A stretch of DNA of 64,000 nucleotides from Ochotona curzoniae (taxonomy: Eukaryota > Chordata > Mammalia > Lagomorpha > Ochotonidae). Of this stretch, positions 11,626 through 22,235 are shown one piece after another. The notes beneath the pieces were generated by a model. That model searched no databases. It was not told the DNA's origin and worked only from the letters and a program-made list of their open reading frames with translations. The translations under genes and the position numbers were made by a program. Positions within the stretch are counted from its first letter, which is position 1. The number at the start of each line of letters is the position of its first letter. Location of the stretch: the NCBI RefSeq assembly GCF_017591425.1, contig NW_024466399.1:620001-684000 (forward strand), read 5' to 3'.

Positions 11626-12290
11626 GATGAACTATAATTTGTATTTCAATTGTGGCACAGAAACTTTTCTTCCTTATTTCTAAACTCTCAAACACAGATT
11701 TCTTTTCTATCATGCCAGCACACTGGTTTAGTTTCATGGACAATTGGACTCGAATGAATAAATAGCACAAATAATAAATACTACTGCAATTAGTGCTATT
11801 GCTGCTAATCAATTATGAATAACAATAATGGTGGGGATTTGGTGATAATATAGTTTCCTGCGACTCAACAGCAATGTGGCAACTCAAATCTATCATTTCA
11901 GTGGAGATAACAGAGTTCGTGTGTTTCATAGATACAATTCTAGACTGACACCGTCTATCGCCATTCAACTGTTCCAATCATAAATGCCAGGAGTTGAAAC
12001 TAGTGTCCCAGGTCATGGTGGCAGAGAGAGATGGTGTAAGTTTATCGTCAGTCCATGGCGAGAGGGGGTATTCTGTTGTCATGACAGCAGTGCACACAAA
12101 CATGTCAACGTAAAACAGTAATATGTAATATAAAATCTTAGGGCAGTTTAGCGTTTTGAAAACAAAAAATCTTTTTATTATGACAAAAACATTTGAGAGA
12201 TAAAAGTGGATTTTAAAATTGAAAACACACATTGGGGCTCTTCTCTACTTCATAAGAGAGCCACATTATTTGTGGCATTCAGTCCCTGTT
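11626..12290. other. Intergenic DNA upstream of the CpG island
   Basis: The sequence is AT-rich and low in CpG, with no gene or repeat I can name. Confidence 0.45.
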
Positions 12291-12329
12291 GGGAACCGCA
12301 ATTGCTAGTCCAGACCCGTGGGTTGCACG

Positions 12330-12410
12330 GACCCACTTGAGCCATCACTGCTCTGCCCCCGAGAGAGCTGGATCAGGCACAGCCGGGACTCCAACCGAAA
12401 CACCGGCTCC
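12330..12410 (-). mobile_element. C SINE head remnant
   Basis: GAGAGCTGGATCAGGCACAG and CCGGGACTCCAACCG match the head-proximal antisense part of the family. The rest is lost. Confidence 0.4.
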
Positions 12411-13814
12411 TCGATTTTTTTCTTTTTTTAAGTCGATAATGAATGAATGTCTAGTTGTACTTGTTGATGTTCATGAGTTAGAATTTACACATCGGGTTTT
12501 TTTTTTTCCGTCTTTCACGGATGGTTAGCTTCATTAATAACTTCATGCTTATCATGATTGTGTCGAACTTTCCAACTGTAACATGTCTATTAACAGGCAA
12601 TGGTGTCAGACAATCGTGAATTCGAGGTCCGCATCTACTTGGGTGGGGAGGTAACCACCATCACCACTTGTAATTCCACTCACAACCGCCAGGGAGAGAC
12701 CAAAGAGACATCACTTTCGTCTTTTACGTGGAGTCTTGGAAATCTCCAGCACCATGACGTCCCCCGAAGACGTAGGTGTAGACGAGGAACAAAAGAGAGG
12801 ACCCTCGTGGACGCGGCCCTAGGTCCGTCTCCCTCGGGTACCGTCTGCCCTCGGCCTGGCTCTCGCGGGCGCGCCGGGGGCCGCCCTGGCTGGGGGGGGG
12901 ACACCGTGGTGTGGGCGATGCAGTGGAGCCTCCATCCACCTTGGAAGACCAGATGGGAGGCCGAGGGGAGCTGGGGAGGGCCGGCGCCCGGGTGGGGGAA
13001 AGGCGACGGCAGCGCCCGACGCGCCCTGGGGCTGGCCCGCGTCCCTTGGGCGGGCGGGAGCCCCGCTCCAGGGAAGCCCGCAACTCCCTCCATCTTGGTT
13101 GATGGAGGCGGGGAGCGGCGTCTGGTCTCCCCACCGTCGCGCCCGCGTCCCTCGCCCCTCCCCACGGCCGCGGGGCCGCAGGCGCCGGAAGCGGGGGCCG
13201 TTCCCGGGGCAGAATGGCAGAACCCAGTGTGGGCCGCCCAAGGGCCAAGTTTCTGGGCCCCCCACGGGGGGTCAGGATTTGAAAGGGTCCCAAGTTCCCT
13301 AGGCAGTTCCGACAAAATGGAGGACGTCGCCTCCTGCTGCAGCCATGACGGGAGGTGGGGGGGGGGCAACTCTTCCCCACGGGGGCGAGGCGAGGGTGGA
13401 GGTGTCCCCACGGCCCTCCGAGCGGCCAGCAGTGCCCTGCACCCGCGGCCCCGACCGCGCCCTCGGCCTCGTCAGCGGGCTCGCCGGCCTCGGCCCCTCG
13501 CGGGGCGCCCCGAGGCCCTGGACAGCGAGGGCGCCCGGGGCATCGAGGCCGCCCGCGTCCTGAGGCGCAGTGGTTGGGAGCCGCCGCAGCGCGGCCTGCG
13601 CGTCCGGGGCCAGGCAGAGGGCCAGGCGTTGCCTCGTCGGCCCGCGGGCCGTCCCGGGCCCGGGGAGAGCCTCGGGGCCCCGGGGGACCGGGCGACGGGC
13701 CCGGGAGGGCGGGCAGCGCGAGTCGGGCGCCCTGACCCTGGCGGCCCCGGGGTGGGGGCGGGGGCGCCGAGGGGAGGGGACGCGGCCGCGGCCAGCCGAG
13801 GGCCAGCGGACGCG

Positions 13815-13845
13815 GCGGCGGGGGCGGGGGCGGGGGCGGGCCGGC
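13815..13845 (+). repeat. (GGGGGC)n tract, potential G-quadruplex
   Basis: Four closely spaced runs of five or so G lie on the + strand, about 200 bases upstream of the likely start. That arrangement meets the usual quadruplex pattern. Confidence 0.7.
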
Positions 13846-13926
13846 GGGGCCGGGGGCGTGGCCGGCGCCTGAGCGACGGCCGCGCGGACCACCCCACCGA
13901 GGGGGGTCCTGAGGGAAGGCGGGCGC

Positions 13927-13998
13927 GGCCAATGGCGGCGGCCGAGGCGCCCGGGCCCGCCCTCGCTGCCGGCCAATGAGCGCGCGCCGGGCGGGGCC
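13927..13998 (+). promoter_or_regulatory. Core promoter cluster: two CCAAT boxes and a GC box
   Basis: CCAAT occurs at 13929-13933, within GGCCAATGGCGGC (also YY1-like), and at 13973-13977. The two are 44 bp apart. A GGGCGGGGCC Sp1-type box follows at 13989-13998. NF-Y sites usually lie 60-100 bp upstream of the start, which points to initiation at about 14040-14080. No TATA box is visible. Confidence 0.75.
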
Positions 13999-14044
13999 TG
14001 CCCGGGCTCGGCCGCGCTGCCGCCGCCTCCGCCGCCTCCTCCTC

Positions 14045-14255
14045 CTCACCAGCGCTAAAGCCGGGACTGGACCGAGCGGAGTTGTGCGTGTCGCCGCCGG
14101 GGGGTGGGCCGGGGGAGGGGAGGTTCGTTCCGCGGAGCCGCAGCCAGCACCGGGTGAGGCTTCTCCCCCGCTCGTCTTCGCAGTCCGGGGCCGCGGCGAG
14201 TGGGGGTGGCCGGGCGCAGCGCAGCCTCCGGAGGCGGAGGCGGAGGCGGAGATGG
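14045..14255 (+). other. ZMYM2: ZMYM2 noncoding exon 1 (predicted)
   Basis: The start is inferred from the CCAAT and GC boxes upstream. Two good donors are present. CGG|GTGAGG ends the exon at 14153; ATGG|GTGAGG ends it at 14255, after a (GGAGGC)n run. The ATG at 14252-14254 would only be in the exon if the second donor is used, and it is an upstream ATG, not the coding start. Both ends need cDNA support. Confidence 0.55.
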
Positions 14256-15288
14256 GTGAGGGCAGCCCGCGGAGCCTCCCACCGACCCGGGCCCGGCTCC
14301 CCGCGGCGCGGCCGCCGCGTCGAGGCCTCCGGGAGTGCGGGGCGGCGGCGGCGGCGCGGGGCTGCGCTCCCGTCCCGGAGGCTGCTCCGCGGGCGCGGCC
14401 GGGCGCGCTGGGGGCAGGCGGCCGCGGGCGGCGGGGGTCGCGCGCGCGCGCTCGCGTGGGGGTATTATTATTACTATTTATTATTATTTTTCCTCCTTTC
14501 TGCGCTGCGGGGGTGGGGGGAGGGGCGCCGGGCGGCGATCGCGCGCTCTAAGGGGGCTGCGCGCCCACCCGGCCGGCCCCGAGCCGAGGGGCTTCAAGTT
14601 TGTCCGGTGGCCGGGGAGGGGGCGAGGGCCGCCGCCCGTGGCCCGCCGGGGGGCCCCCCGCCCGGCCCCGCTCCTCCCCGGCGCTGCGCTGCGCGGCTCC
14701 GGCTCCTCACGTATTGTTTGGCTGGGTCTCTAATGGCGGACGGGAGGCAGCGCCGCCGGTCGCCGACTGCGGGAGGGGGTGGGGGTGGGGGCAGAGCTCG
14801 GGGCCCCCGGGGGGCAACCGCTCGGGGGTCGGGGGGTTGGGGGCAGAGGCGGGCGCGATCTGCCCCGCGCGGTGCCCGTGCGCCCTCGGAAACGGGCGGC
14901 GGGAGTGATGGCAGCGACGCTAGGTGGGCGCATGGAGGAGGGAATGCTCATCCCGCCTGGCGTCGAGGCAGGCGTTTGCCCTTCCCCCTCCGCTCGCCGG
15001 GAGCCGGCCGTGCGCCCTCCGGCCACGCTCGCCTGCGGATCGCCGCCCTTCACGTGGGCTTGGGCCTCGCAGACGTGTGTTTTCCTGCGTGTTGTGCTCC
15101 GCTTCCGTAGCAAGGGGGCTCTTGGCAGCGCGGGGGGTAATAATAGAAGGGCCGCGGCTCCTTGACCTCTTCTTGCCTAACTCTGCCTCCTCCTGGCCGA
15201 AGAGGCTTGCTGTTCCCACCAGGTTGCCTATTCTTGCTCCATTTCCCGTTTTTGTTTTTTCTTTCTCTCTCTCTCTCTCTCATCCCAG

Positions 15289-15357
15289 GACCAGGAGTCG
15301 CCTTCAGCCCTGTCTGGCGCATCTTTGGCAGAGAGCGAGGACGCAAACAGCCCCATT
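15289..15357 (+). other. Candidate noncoding exon 2 of ZMYM2
   Basis: A long pyrimidine tract with (CT)n at about 15258-15286 leads to CATCCCAG|GA. Sixty-nine bases later a near-consensus donor ATT|GTGAGT follows. The segment has no ATG, so it could be a 5'UTR exon spliced to the coding exon at 43018. I do not have a transcript to confirm it. Confidence 0.5.
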
Positions 15358-16135
15358 GTGAGTCCTTTGGCCCTCGTTCGCGGCTCGCGTTCAGAGGACA
15401 GTTGTCTTGGGCCTGGAGACCCGGCCCTGGGCGTCCTTTGCAGGGGGAGGAGCTTCCCCTTGGGTGGCAGCTGCCCCCGGGCCGCAGCCCGGGGAATGGC
15501 AGTGGAGGCAGCTGGGAGTGGGCGCCCGCTGCGCGCACCGCTGCAGACGCGGCTGCAATCCCGACCTGGGCTGGTGCGGCTGCTCGGCCCGGAGAGGAGG
15601 GGGTGCGAAGCAGGGCATATTTCTGGTGCCCTCTAGAGTTGCAAAGTGGAAATGCTAGCTTTTATATTTGTCGTTTTCAATGCTGTGTGACCATTGTTGA
15701 CATTTTTTCCCCTCCCCCTTTGGCGTTTTTTCCCCCCCTCCCCTTGAGAATGGATTCCTACTCAAAGGGTTGGAAGCAGTTTTTGAAGGTTTTTGGTTAT
15801 GTCCCGATCTGAAATAGAAACTTCGGTTAAGGTTCTATTAATCCTGAACAAATTTATGAGTTGGTAGATCCTTTCCACCAACTTTCTGCTTAGGAAAGGG
15901 TATGGCGTTCATGGCTCTAATAGGGAGTGTCTTCACCTGCTGATATGCTGGTAAGACCAGCGTATTCTAGTTATTTTGTCCTCTGTCTTCTGCGTTGGCC
16001 CTTCTGGGAAGGCATTCTTGATTTGGTGTTGATAGTTGGGTGTTTTTAAGGCAATCTTGTAACATGTTAGATAAAGATTATCAGGTTAAATTGTGCGTCA
16101 GTGGTTGGAGCTAGTTTCAAAGCATGAGTGCGGGC
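15358..16135. other. Start of the large 5' intron
   Basis: G+C declines from the island edge into AT-rich DNA. Apart from residual CpG to about 15610, no element is recognised. Confidence 0.5.
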
Positions 16136-16139
16136 AGCC

Positions 16140-16330
16140 CTGCGGGTACGCTGTAGCTCCTGCGGGTACACTGTAACTCCTGCGGGTACACTGTAACTCC
16201 TGCGGGTACACTGTAGCTCCTGCGGGTACACTGTAACTCCTGAGGGTACACTGTAGCTCCTGCGGGTACACTGTGTCTCTGAGGGTACACTGTAGCTCCT
16301 GAGGGTGTACTGTGTCTCCTGAGCCGTGTG
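16140..16330. repeat. 20-bp minisatellite, about 9.5 copies
   Basis: Tandem units of TGCGGGTACACTGTAGCTCC vary mainly at C/A in position 3 and at GTAG/GTAA/GTGT. Later copies at 16270-16330 are more degraded. ORFs across it are repeat artefacts. Confidence 0.95.
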
Positions 16331-16980
16331 CTGCGGACACTGCTGTACAGGTACAGGGAGGAGGGACCTCCCAGTGAGTCAAGTCACTTCTGCAGATGAG
16401 GGTTTGTGGGATACAGATGGTGAAAGATGACAGAAAGTTGGCAGTTTATATTAAGAGCTTACATTAAATGCAGGCTCTTTTCAGCACAGTACAGGACACA
16501 CACGTGTTGATGTAATTTTAGTAATCAAGGATTTACGGAGCTGCTGTGAGTCAGCTTAATTGTCTGCTCTCAAATAAGTTATTGGAAACTTTTAAAAATT
16601 CACTGTAGTTTTTGGCAACTTTGAAAGTGTGCAGTGTCCATTCTAAAACTCTGCATGTGTCTAAACTGCTTTAGGCGTGTACCGAGTACTGTATCCACAG
16701 CCCAGTGATGGAGGGGTTGTGTTTATGACTAATTTGTAAGAGAGTAAACAAACATACCCAGCAAGTATTTACTAAAGCAAGGTTTTGAATTGAAGCAGTT
16801 TATTTACAGACTCAATTCATGTGCCATATTGTTTTACAGTAAATTATATTGCTGTCTTAAAAGTCTATAAATTAGGCAGTAAAAAGAAAATTCACGACTA
16901 ACCTCGGTTTATTGTCTTTTTAAAGTTTAAGTGTGTAAACAAATAGAAAGTACTATTCCTTATCAGTTATAGTTATTACT
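16331..16980. other. 5' intron, nothing recognised
   Basis: Ordinary AT-rich intronic sequence without repeats of the local families. Confidence 0.5.
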
Positions 16981-17226
16981 TTTTTTAAAAATTTATTTAT
17001 TTGAAAGGTAGGCTTTCAAACACAGAGAGAGAGAGAGAGATGGATTGATTGATCTTGGGAGAGTGACCTTCCCTCCCTCTGGTTCACACACCAAAGGGCT
17101 CGTTTCCTGTCGCTTTTCCCAGGCAGGGCAGCAGGGAGCTGAAGTGCTGGGACAGGAAGCTGCGTGTCTATGTGATGCCTGAGTTCCAGGCATTGGCTCA
17201 AACTGTATACCACAATGCTGGGCCCT
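16981..17226 (-). mobile_element. Old C SINE with (AG)n expansion
   Basis: TTAAAAATTTATTTATTTGA, CAGAGAGAGAGAGAGAGA and CAGGGCAGCAGGGAGCTG precede a head at ACAATGCTGGGCCCT. The centre is shortened. Confidence 0.75.
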
Positions 17227-17229
17227 TAT

Positions 17230-17848
17230 CTGTTACTTTCTAAACTACCTTGTTTTCAGAATTTGGATCAATTTAATGTTATCTCTGTTTGAAAGTGTGG
17301 AGACAGGAAAGGGCAGAGCTGTCTTCCTCTGGTTAGCTCATCAGATGCTTGGAGCAGCAAGGGCTGCTGGCAGCCAGGAGCTGGTCTCCCCCATGGAGCA
17401 CAGTGAGCGGAGTCTTCCTCTCTTCTTTCTGAGGGTGTACCTCAACAGGAAGCTAGAGTAGAGGGGATGGGTGGGTGCTTCCCTAGTGGTGGCTCAACTC
17501 TTAGGTTAAATGCCCACCCCTTCTCCTTTTTTATTGCATGCAATTTAGTCTGTAGTTGTTTCCAATATAATTTGAACATATGTTCATAATTTTTATAATT
17601 AGAGCATAAAACTTTTCAGGCATTAGAGTATTCAAATATGATAGTTCAAAGTTCATGTCTTGCTTGGATGGGCAATACTTAACATATTTTAACAAAAGAT
17701 TTACTTTTCTAGGTTTTTTTTTTGTTAATTGTGATGTTGATGAGTTGTTTAGTTTGGTGAGAGGTTTGGACATGAGGGGCTTAGGAAATATGCAATCAGG
17801 AATTTTTCTGAAATGTCCGCATGTATACTACCCGAATGTAGTAATTTA
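17230..17848. other. 5' intron, no element recognised
   Basis: The segment at 17290-17460 has SINE-like words (CTGGTTAGCTCATCAGATGC) but is too degraded to call. The rest is AT-rich. Confidence 0.4.
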
Positions 17849-18090
17849 AAAAGATTTGTTTGTTTTGTAAGATTTATAGGGAGAGAGTGAGACAGAGCTC
17901 TTCCGTCTGCTGGTTCACTCTTGAAATGGCTGCTCCCAGGAGCCAGGAATTCATCAGAGGCGCCACTGGGTAGCAGGGGCCCAGGCACTCAGGCACTCTG
18001 CTGCTTTCCCAGGTCATTAGCAGGGGGTTGGATCAGACGTGGAGCAACTGGGGCTTGAGCAGGCACTCATGGGATGCTGGCGCTACAGGA
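17849..18090 (-). mobile_element. Old C SINE
   Basis: AAAAAGATTTGTTTG, TCTTCCGTCTGCTGGTTCAC, CATTAGCAGGGGGTTGGATC and CATGGGATGCTGGCGCTACA are present. The distal head is lost where the next SINE begins. Confidence 0.7.
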
Positions 18091-18390
18091 ACTTCCCAGA
18101 TGGCTGTAACGGTTTGGGTTGGGCAGACCTAAACCAGGAGCCAGGAGCTTCTTGTGGGTCTCCCACACGGGTGCAGGGTCCCTAGGCTTTGGCTGTCCTC
18201 CACTGTTTTCCCAGGCCACAGGCAGGGAGCTGGAAGGAAAGTGGAGCACTGGGCACATGAGTCTTTGCTCAATTTCCTGTGCATATTAACATGCAGATGG
18301 ATCAGAAATGGTGCAGCTGCGACTCAGAGCAGGCCTATATGGGATGTAGTATACAGGAGGTGGCTTAGTTCTTTGCCACTGTGCTGAACT
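18091..18390 (-). mobile_element. Composite C SINE fragments
   Basis: A tail-less copy (CTTCTTGTGGGTCTCCCACA to GGCAGGGAGCTGGAAGGAAA, about 18091-18255) is followed by head-side remnants of another (GGCCTATATGGGATGTAGTA, 18290-18390). This suggests insertion or recombination between copies. Confidence 0.6.
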
Positions 18391-18677
18391 AAATGTGTTT
18401 TTTTTTTCCCCCCAAGAGAGATTCTCGGAGGGCCCAAACTAAAGTGTTTTCTCATGTTGGATTCTTAACTAGTGTTTATGTAGGGATCTCAAATAAGGAA
18501 GCGAGAGATTGTTTGGACTCCATTATCCCACCATTTTTCTTTTTAAATTTCAGTTAATTTTCTTCTATCCCATGGTATATAATGAGAATTTCAGAACTGA
18601 ACACATTTTAAGTATTCAAATTTAAAAATTCTTACCAATATGTAGGACTTTTAAAGTTGTTAAGAATTTTGCTAGGG

Positions 18678-21600
18678 CAGACAACAGCCACCATGTGCAA
18701 TTGGTGAGCTGTCCCTGGGCCTGCCTGGGCTCCAGGGGCTGCTCCCTTCCGGGTGAGTACACCTGAGGGGAGAGGTCTCCCTGACTGCTTGGGGCCGGGG
18801 CCCACCCACTGCCTTCATTGGGCAGTGAATGGGACTGGGGAGGGGCGCGACCTTGAGCCCAGGAGTTTAAACTTCCAGCAGAGGGAGGCTGCTGGTGGGT
18901 CTCAGTGCAGGGCATCTCATGCCTGGATCTCAGATAACAGCCACCATGTGCACATGGTGAGCTGTCCCCAGACAGCCAGTGTGCCATTTGCTGGCAGGCT
19001 CTGCCTGCTGGCTGCCCGAATGGGGAGCTCTAGGGTTTTGGTTCTTTGAATCGCTGTTGAGGTAGCTCCAGGTTGAACCCACTGTGCTTCTAGGCCGTGA
19101 AGCATTTGTAAAGATCCCCAATGACAGTAACTCTTCCTTTGAAGAAGTTGTAATCACTGAACAATACTGACCACCCAATACCAGTCCATGCAAAAGCTAT
19201 GGCTCAGGGCTTGTGCTGCAGAATCATAGCCTGTTACATGACATGATGATGGATCAGGAGAAGGGTCACATTAGGCAGGGCCATGATATTAACCAGCACT
19301 CGAGAACCATATCCGGTGGCAGATTCTGTGAGGGATGTGTGGGCCAAATCCTGTGGAAATTCTAGCCCCACTGGTTAGCTCAAGAGATGGGGTGGTGATG
19401 GACTACGTTAGGTGTGACCAAGGAGCCTGCCATCAATCACAGGTAATGAAACCCCCAACAGTCTGGACTGGTCAGGGCAGCAGCACCCAAATGTGCATCC
19501 TGAATAGGGTGTGGGGTTGGCTGGGCCGCAACATTCACCAGCTCATACAAGGCCAAATGGAAGGCCAGACTTCGCCAGAACCTGGCCTAAACCCAATGTC
19601 ATGTATGAGAACTGGGTCTGGGAGTGGATTAGTGGAGCAACTTGGGAAACTCCCTTGGCAAATCATAGCTCCTGCTGGTGAACATGTGGTCCAGACCTGG
19701 GAGTCGGACAAGCTGGGCAAAGTAGCTGCAACAGCTGGCTAATGTGTCAATTGGTAAAGGAACAGGGTGGACCGGGCAGGACTGAGCAAACCTTAGCCCA
19801 CAAGCGAAACCAGAGACCAGGACGGAGCACAGGTCATGCCGAGCCAGGCTCTTGCACCTACTGGTCTGCATGACCCAGGAACACTAAGCCACAGTGTCTA
19901 AGGCAGAGGTCGGGACAGGTGAGGGACTGAGCCAAGCTGAGTCAGAGCAACCACTGGCATGCAAGTGATCTATGGCTAGGAACAAGCCCGTTTGGGGAGC
20001 TAAGGGGACAACCCTAGCTGGGTTGAGGTTCCCACCAAGGGGTGTGTGGGCTGGAATGGGAGCTGCATTCTGATCAGGATACAGTTGTAGTCTCCCTTGA
20101 CACAAGTGTGGACTGGGATTGGATGCACCGAACTGGGCCAGACTCCAACACCCTCTGGTGTCCTGGAGGACCAGGCTAGATGTGAGATGGACTAGACAAG
20201 GTCTCAAACCCTACTGAGCCATGTTTGAGCCATATGTGGGTATGGACGAGCCATGGCTGGGCTGAAACATCCAACAGCAAGGACCAGTTAGGGTTGAAGG
20301 CCAGTGAGGAGAAGCCACTGTTCCACTGCTAAGACAGGAGGTGAACTGAGTAGGGCTAGCTCATTGACCCCCTGGTATGTGCAGAATCTGGCATTGGGAG
20401 AGGTTCTGATGGAGGAGCCTGGGCAACTCCTCTGGCAGGACACAGACCCTGCAAGTAAGCTCAAAAAACATGATCGGAATCAGTCCAGAACAGGCCATGG
20501 AAAGATACCCATGGGCATACATCTGTCATGGATTGGGGAAAGACCAGACTGAATCTGTTCACATCATCAATGGCAAATCCAGACACCAGAACAGTGTGGG
20601 TCGAGCCAGGTTTGGTCGCAACAAAAACTAGTGCACAATACGGAATGCCAACGTGAGGTTGCCTGTGCCAGAAGTGACCTCAGCACCCCAGCAGAACGCG
20701 TGAGAACAAGCAAGGGAGTGGGCAGAGCAGCAGGGGAAAAAGGGATAGTTCCCTTACTGGACAGCTACTCCCACTGGAGAGCATGAGCTGGGATGGGGGC
20801 AGACCAGACTAAGCAGGGCTACAACACTGTGGGCCTCATGTGGACTAGGTCAGGGAATGCCCGGTTGGGCTGATTATTCCTACTGGTGCAAACAAAATTA
20901 GAGTGGGTGAGGGTTGTTGGGGCTTAGCCACAGCATCAGCTGGCAGAAGCTGGCACTGGGGGCTAATTCTGTCAAGTCAAACCACAGAACCACCTGGAGA
21001 GTGCATAATTCCGGAGTGGGAGTGACCTGGGAGGGAAATAGTGGGCTCCTCCCTCTTGGGTTACCACTTCCATGGGAGGGCATAAAATCAGGGCAGGGTC
21101 TGGGGTGGAATGGGGTGTGGGACAGACTGGAGTAGTCTGCTACACAAACTGGCAAATTAGGGTAGGGGGTGGGCCTGGTGGGGGTTATTGTGGGTTGCTC
21201 CAACTAGGCTGCAGCTCCCAGTTTTTTATGCGAGGGCCAAGTATGTGCTGGGCAGCACCAGGCTGGACTGCAACACCCATTGGTTCCAGTGGAAGTCGGG
21301 GCTGAAACCTAATCGACCCAGAGATGGCAACCACCAGCTGATCAGGAGGATGGACTGTGCCAGGCCCTGTACTTGCTAGCATATAGAAGAATCTGGTCTG
21401 AGTACACCTCAGACAGAGTTTCTTTGGAGATTTCCCCAATCAAAATGCAGGAGTCAGAACCCTAACCAAGAAAAGAGAGAAGACAGAACTGGTCAACCAA
21501 CCATCTCGGCTACATGTTGGCAGTGAAATACAGGGCAAACAGAGACTCTATGATGGACTATGGCAATGGTAGATGCTTCAAAGACCTCATAGTGCTTGGA

Positions 21601-21896
21601 GTGGCAAGAGTGGCAGCAATTCAGAACTGGTGAACTATCAAAACCACTTGAGCAAGAACCTCGGAGCACACTCTACATCCGGGACCTGGGGAGGGTGGGA
21701 AATTGGGTGGGCCTTCTCACTTAATATCCTCCTTTAAACATGAAGGAAACAATATGGAAATACTAGTCTTATTACTCACTTTCCTATAGCCCTTAAACCT
21801 TTTTACCCCAATTAGCTATGTGAAGACTGTCAAAAATATAATAAAAGAAATAGTAAATTCAGAATGTCAGGTTTTTGGGCCACAAAGAAAAAAAAG
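18678..21896 (+). mobile_element. Right arm of inverted repeat: full insertion of the 3.2-kb noncoding retroelement
   Basis: A 14-bp target-site duplication, GAATTTTGCTAGGG, flanks 3219 bases at 18664-18677 and 21897-21910. The right end is A-rich (AAAGAAAAAAAAGG). Both are hallmarks of LINE-machinery retroposition in + orientation. The 5' part repeats a block of about 40 bases with the core CAGCCACCATGTGCA (18683 and 18939, offset 256). The middle is GC-rich and semi-repetitive, and the last 300 bases carry the 3' tail shared with four other copies. No long ORF is present. It could be a heavily deleted LINE-1, a long LINE-1 3' UTR, or a separate non-autonomous family. Confidence 0.85.
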
Positions 21897-21910
21897 GAAT
21901 TTTGCTAGGG

Positions 21911-22235
21911 GTCCCAGTGCAATAGCCTCAAAGTTGAAGTTCTTGCCTTGTGTGTGGATTCCATAGGGGTGTCCTGTAGCCCGCTTCCCTTCCAGCTCCC
22001 TGTTTGTGGTCTGGGGAAGCATCTGAGGATGGCCCAAAGCGTTGGAACCCTGCACCCAAGTGGGAGACCTAATAAAAGAGACTCCTTGCTCCTGGCTTCA
22101 GATGGATGCAGCTGCAGCGGTTGGGGCTGCTTGGGGAGTGAACCATGGGACGGAAGATCTTCCTGTCTGTCTTTGTCTCTCCTTCTCCTCTGTATATCTG
22201 ACATTCCAATAAAAATAAAGAACTCGTAAACATTT
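21911..22235 (+). mobile_element. C SINE, full length
   Basis: The head TCCCAGTGCAATAGCCTCA directly abuts the target duplication of the preceding element. The tail is CATTCCAATAAAAATAAAGA. The two elements meet without spacer, so one may have inserted at the edge of the other. Confidence 0.9.

Larger units (their letters stand above)
12740..15190 (+). promoter_or_regulatory. ZMYM2: CpG island containing the ZMYM2 promoter
   Basis: CpG density and G+C rise abruptly near 12740-12820 and fall after about 15190, a span of roughly 2.4 kb. CpG is not depleted, as expected for a germline-unmethylated housekeeping promoter. The probable start is near 14050, so over 1.2 kb of island lies upstream and could also support divergent antisense transcription. 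A short TTATTATTA-rich tract interrupts the island at 14462-14492. A CRE-like ATGACGTCC lies at about 12754-12762. Long ORFs on both strands reflect the scarcity of AT-rich stop codons and are not genes. Confidence 0.9.

Noticed and set aside
1..12500. Search for ZMYM5 or another neighbouring gene on the left
   Set aside because: ZMYM5 is upstream of ZMYM2 in human, but no exon-like MYM cysteine pattern or splice-framed ORF is visible here.
12597..12790. Protein-like start MVSDNREFEVRIYLGGEVTT after an ACAG, considered as an upstream coding exon
   Set aside because: I recognise no family, there is no clear donor, and the frame simply runs into the island. Without conservation data it cannot be supported.
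12600..13979. A 459-codon ORF on the + strand and a 441-codon ORF on the minus strand over the same bases
   Set aside because: Both lie in the CpG island, where stop codons are rare. Composition is Pro/Arg/Gly/Ala-rich with no domain, and several overlapping frames are open at once.
14082..15361. Further long ORFs across exon 1 and the start of the 5' intron
   Set aside because: The same compositional artefact; they cross a predicted splice donor and match nothing recognisable.
16098..16382. A repetitive minus-strand ORF with repeated YPQELQCT-like units
   Set aside because: It is a translation of the 20-bp minisatellite.
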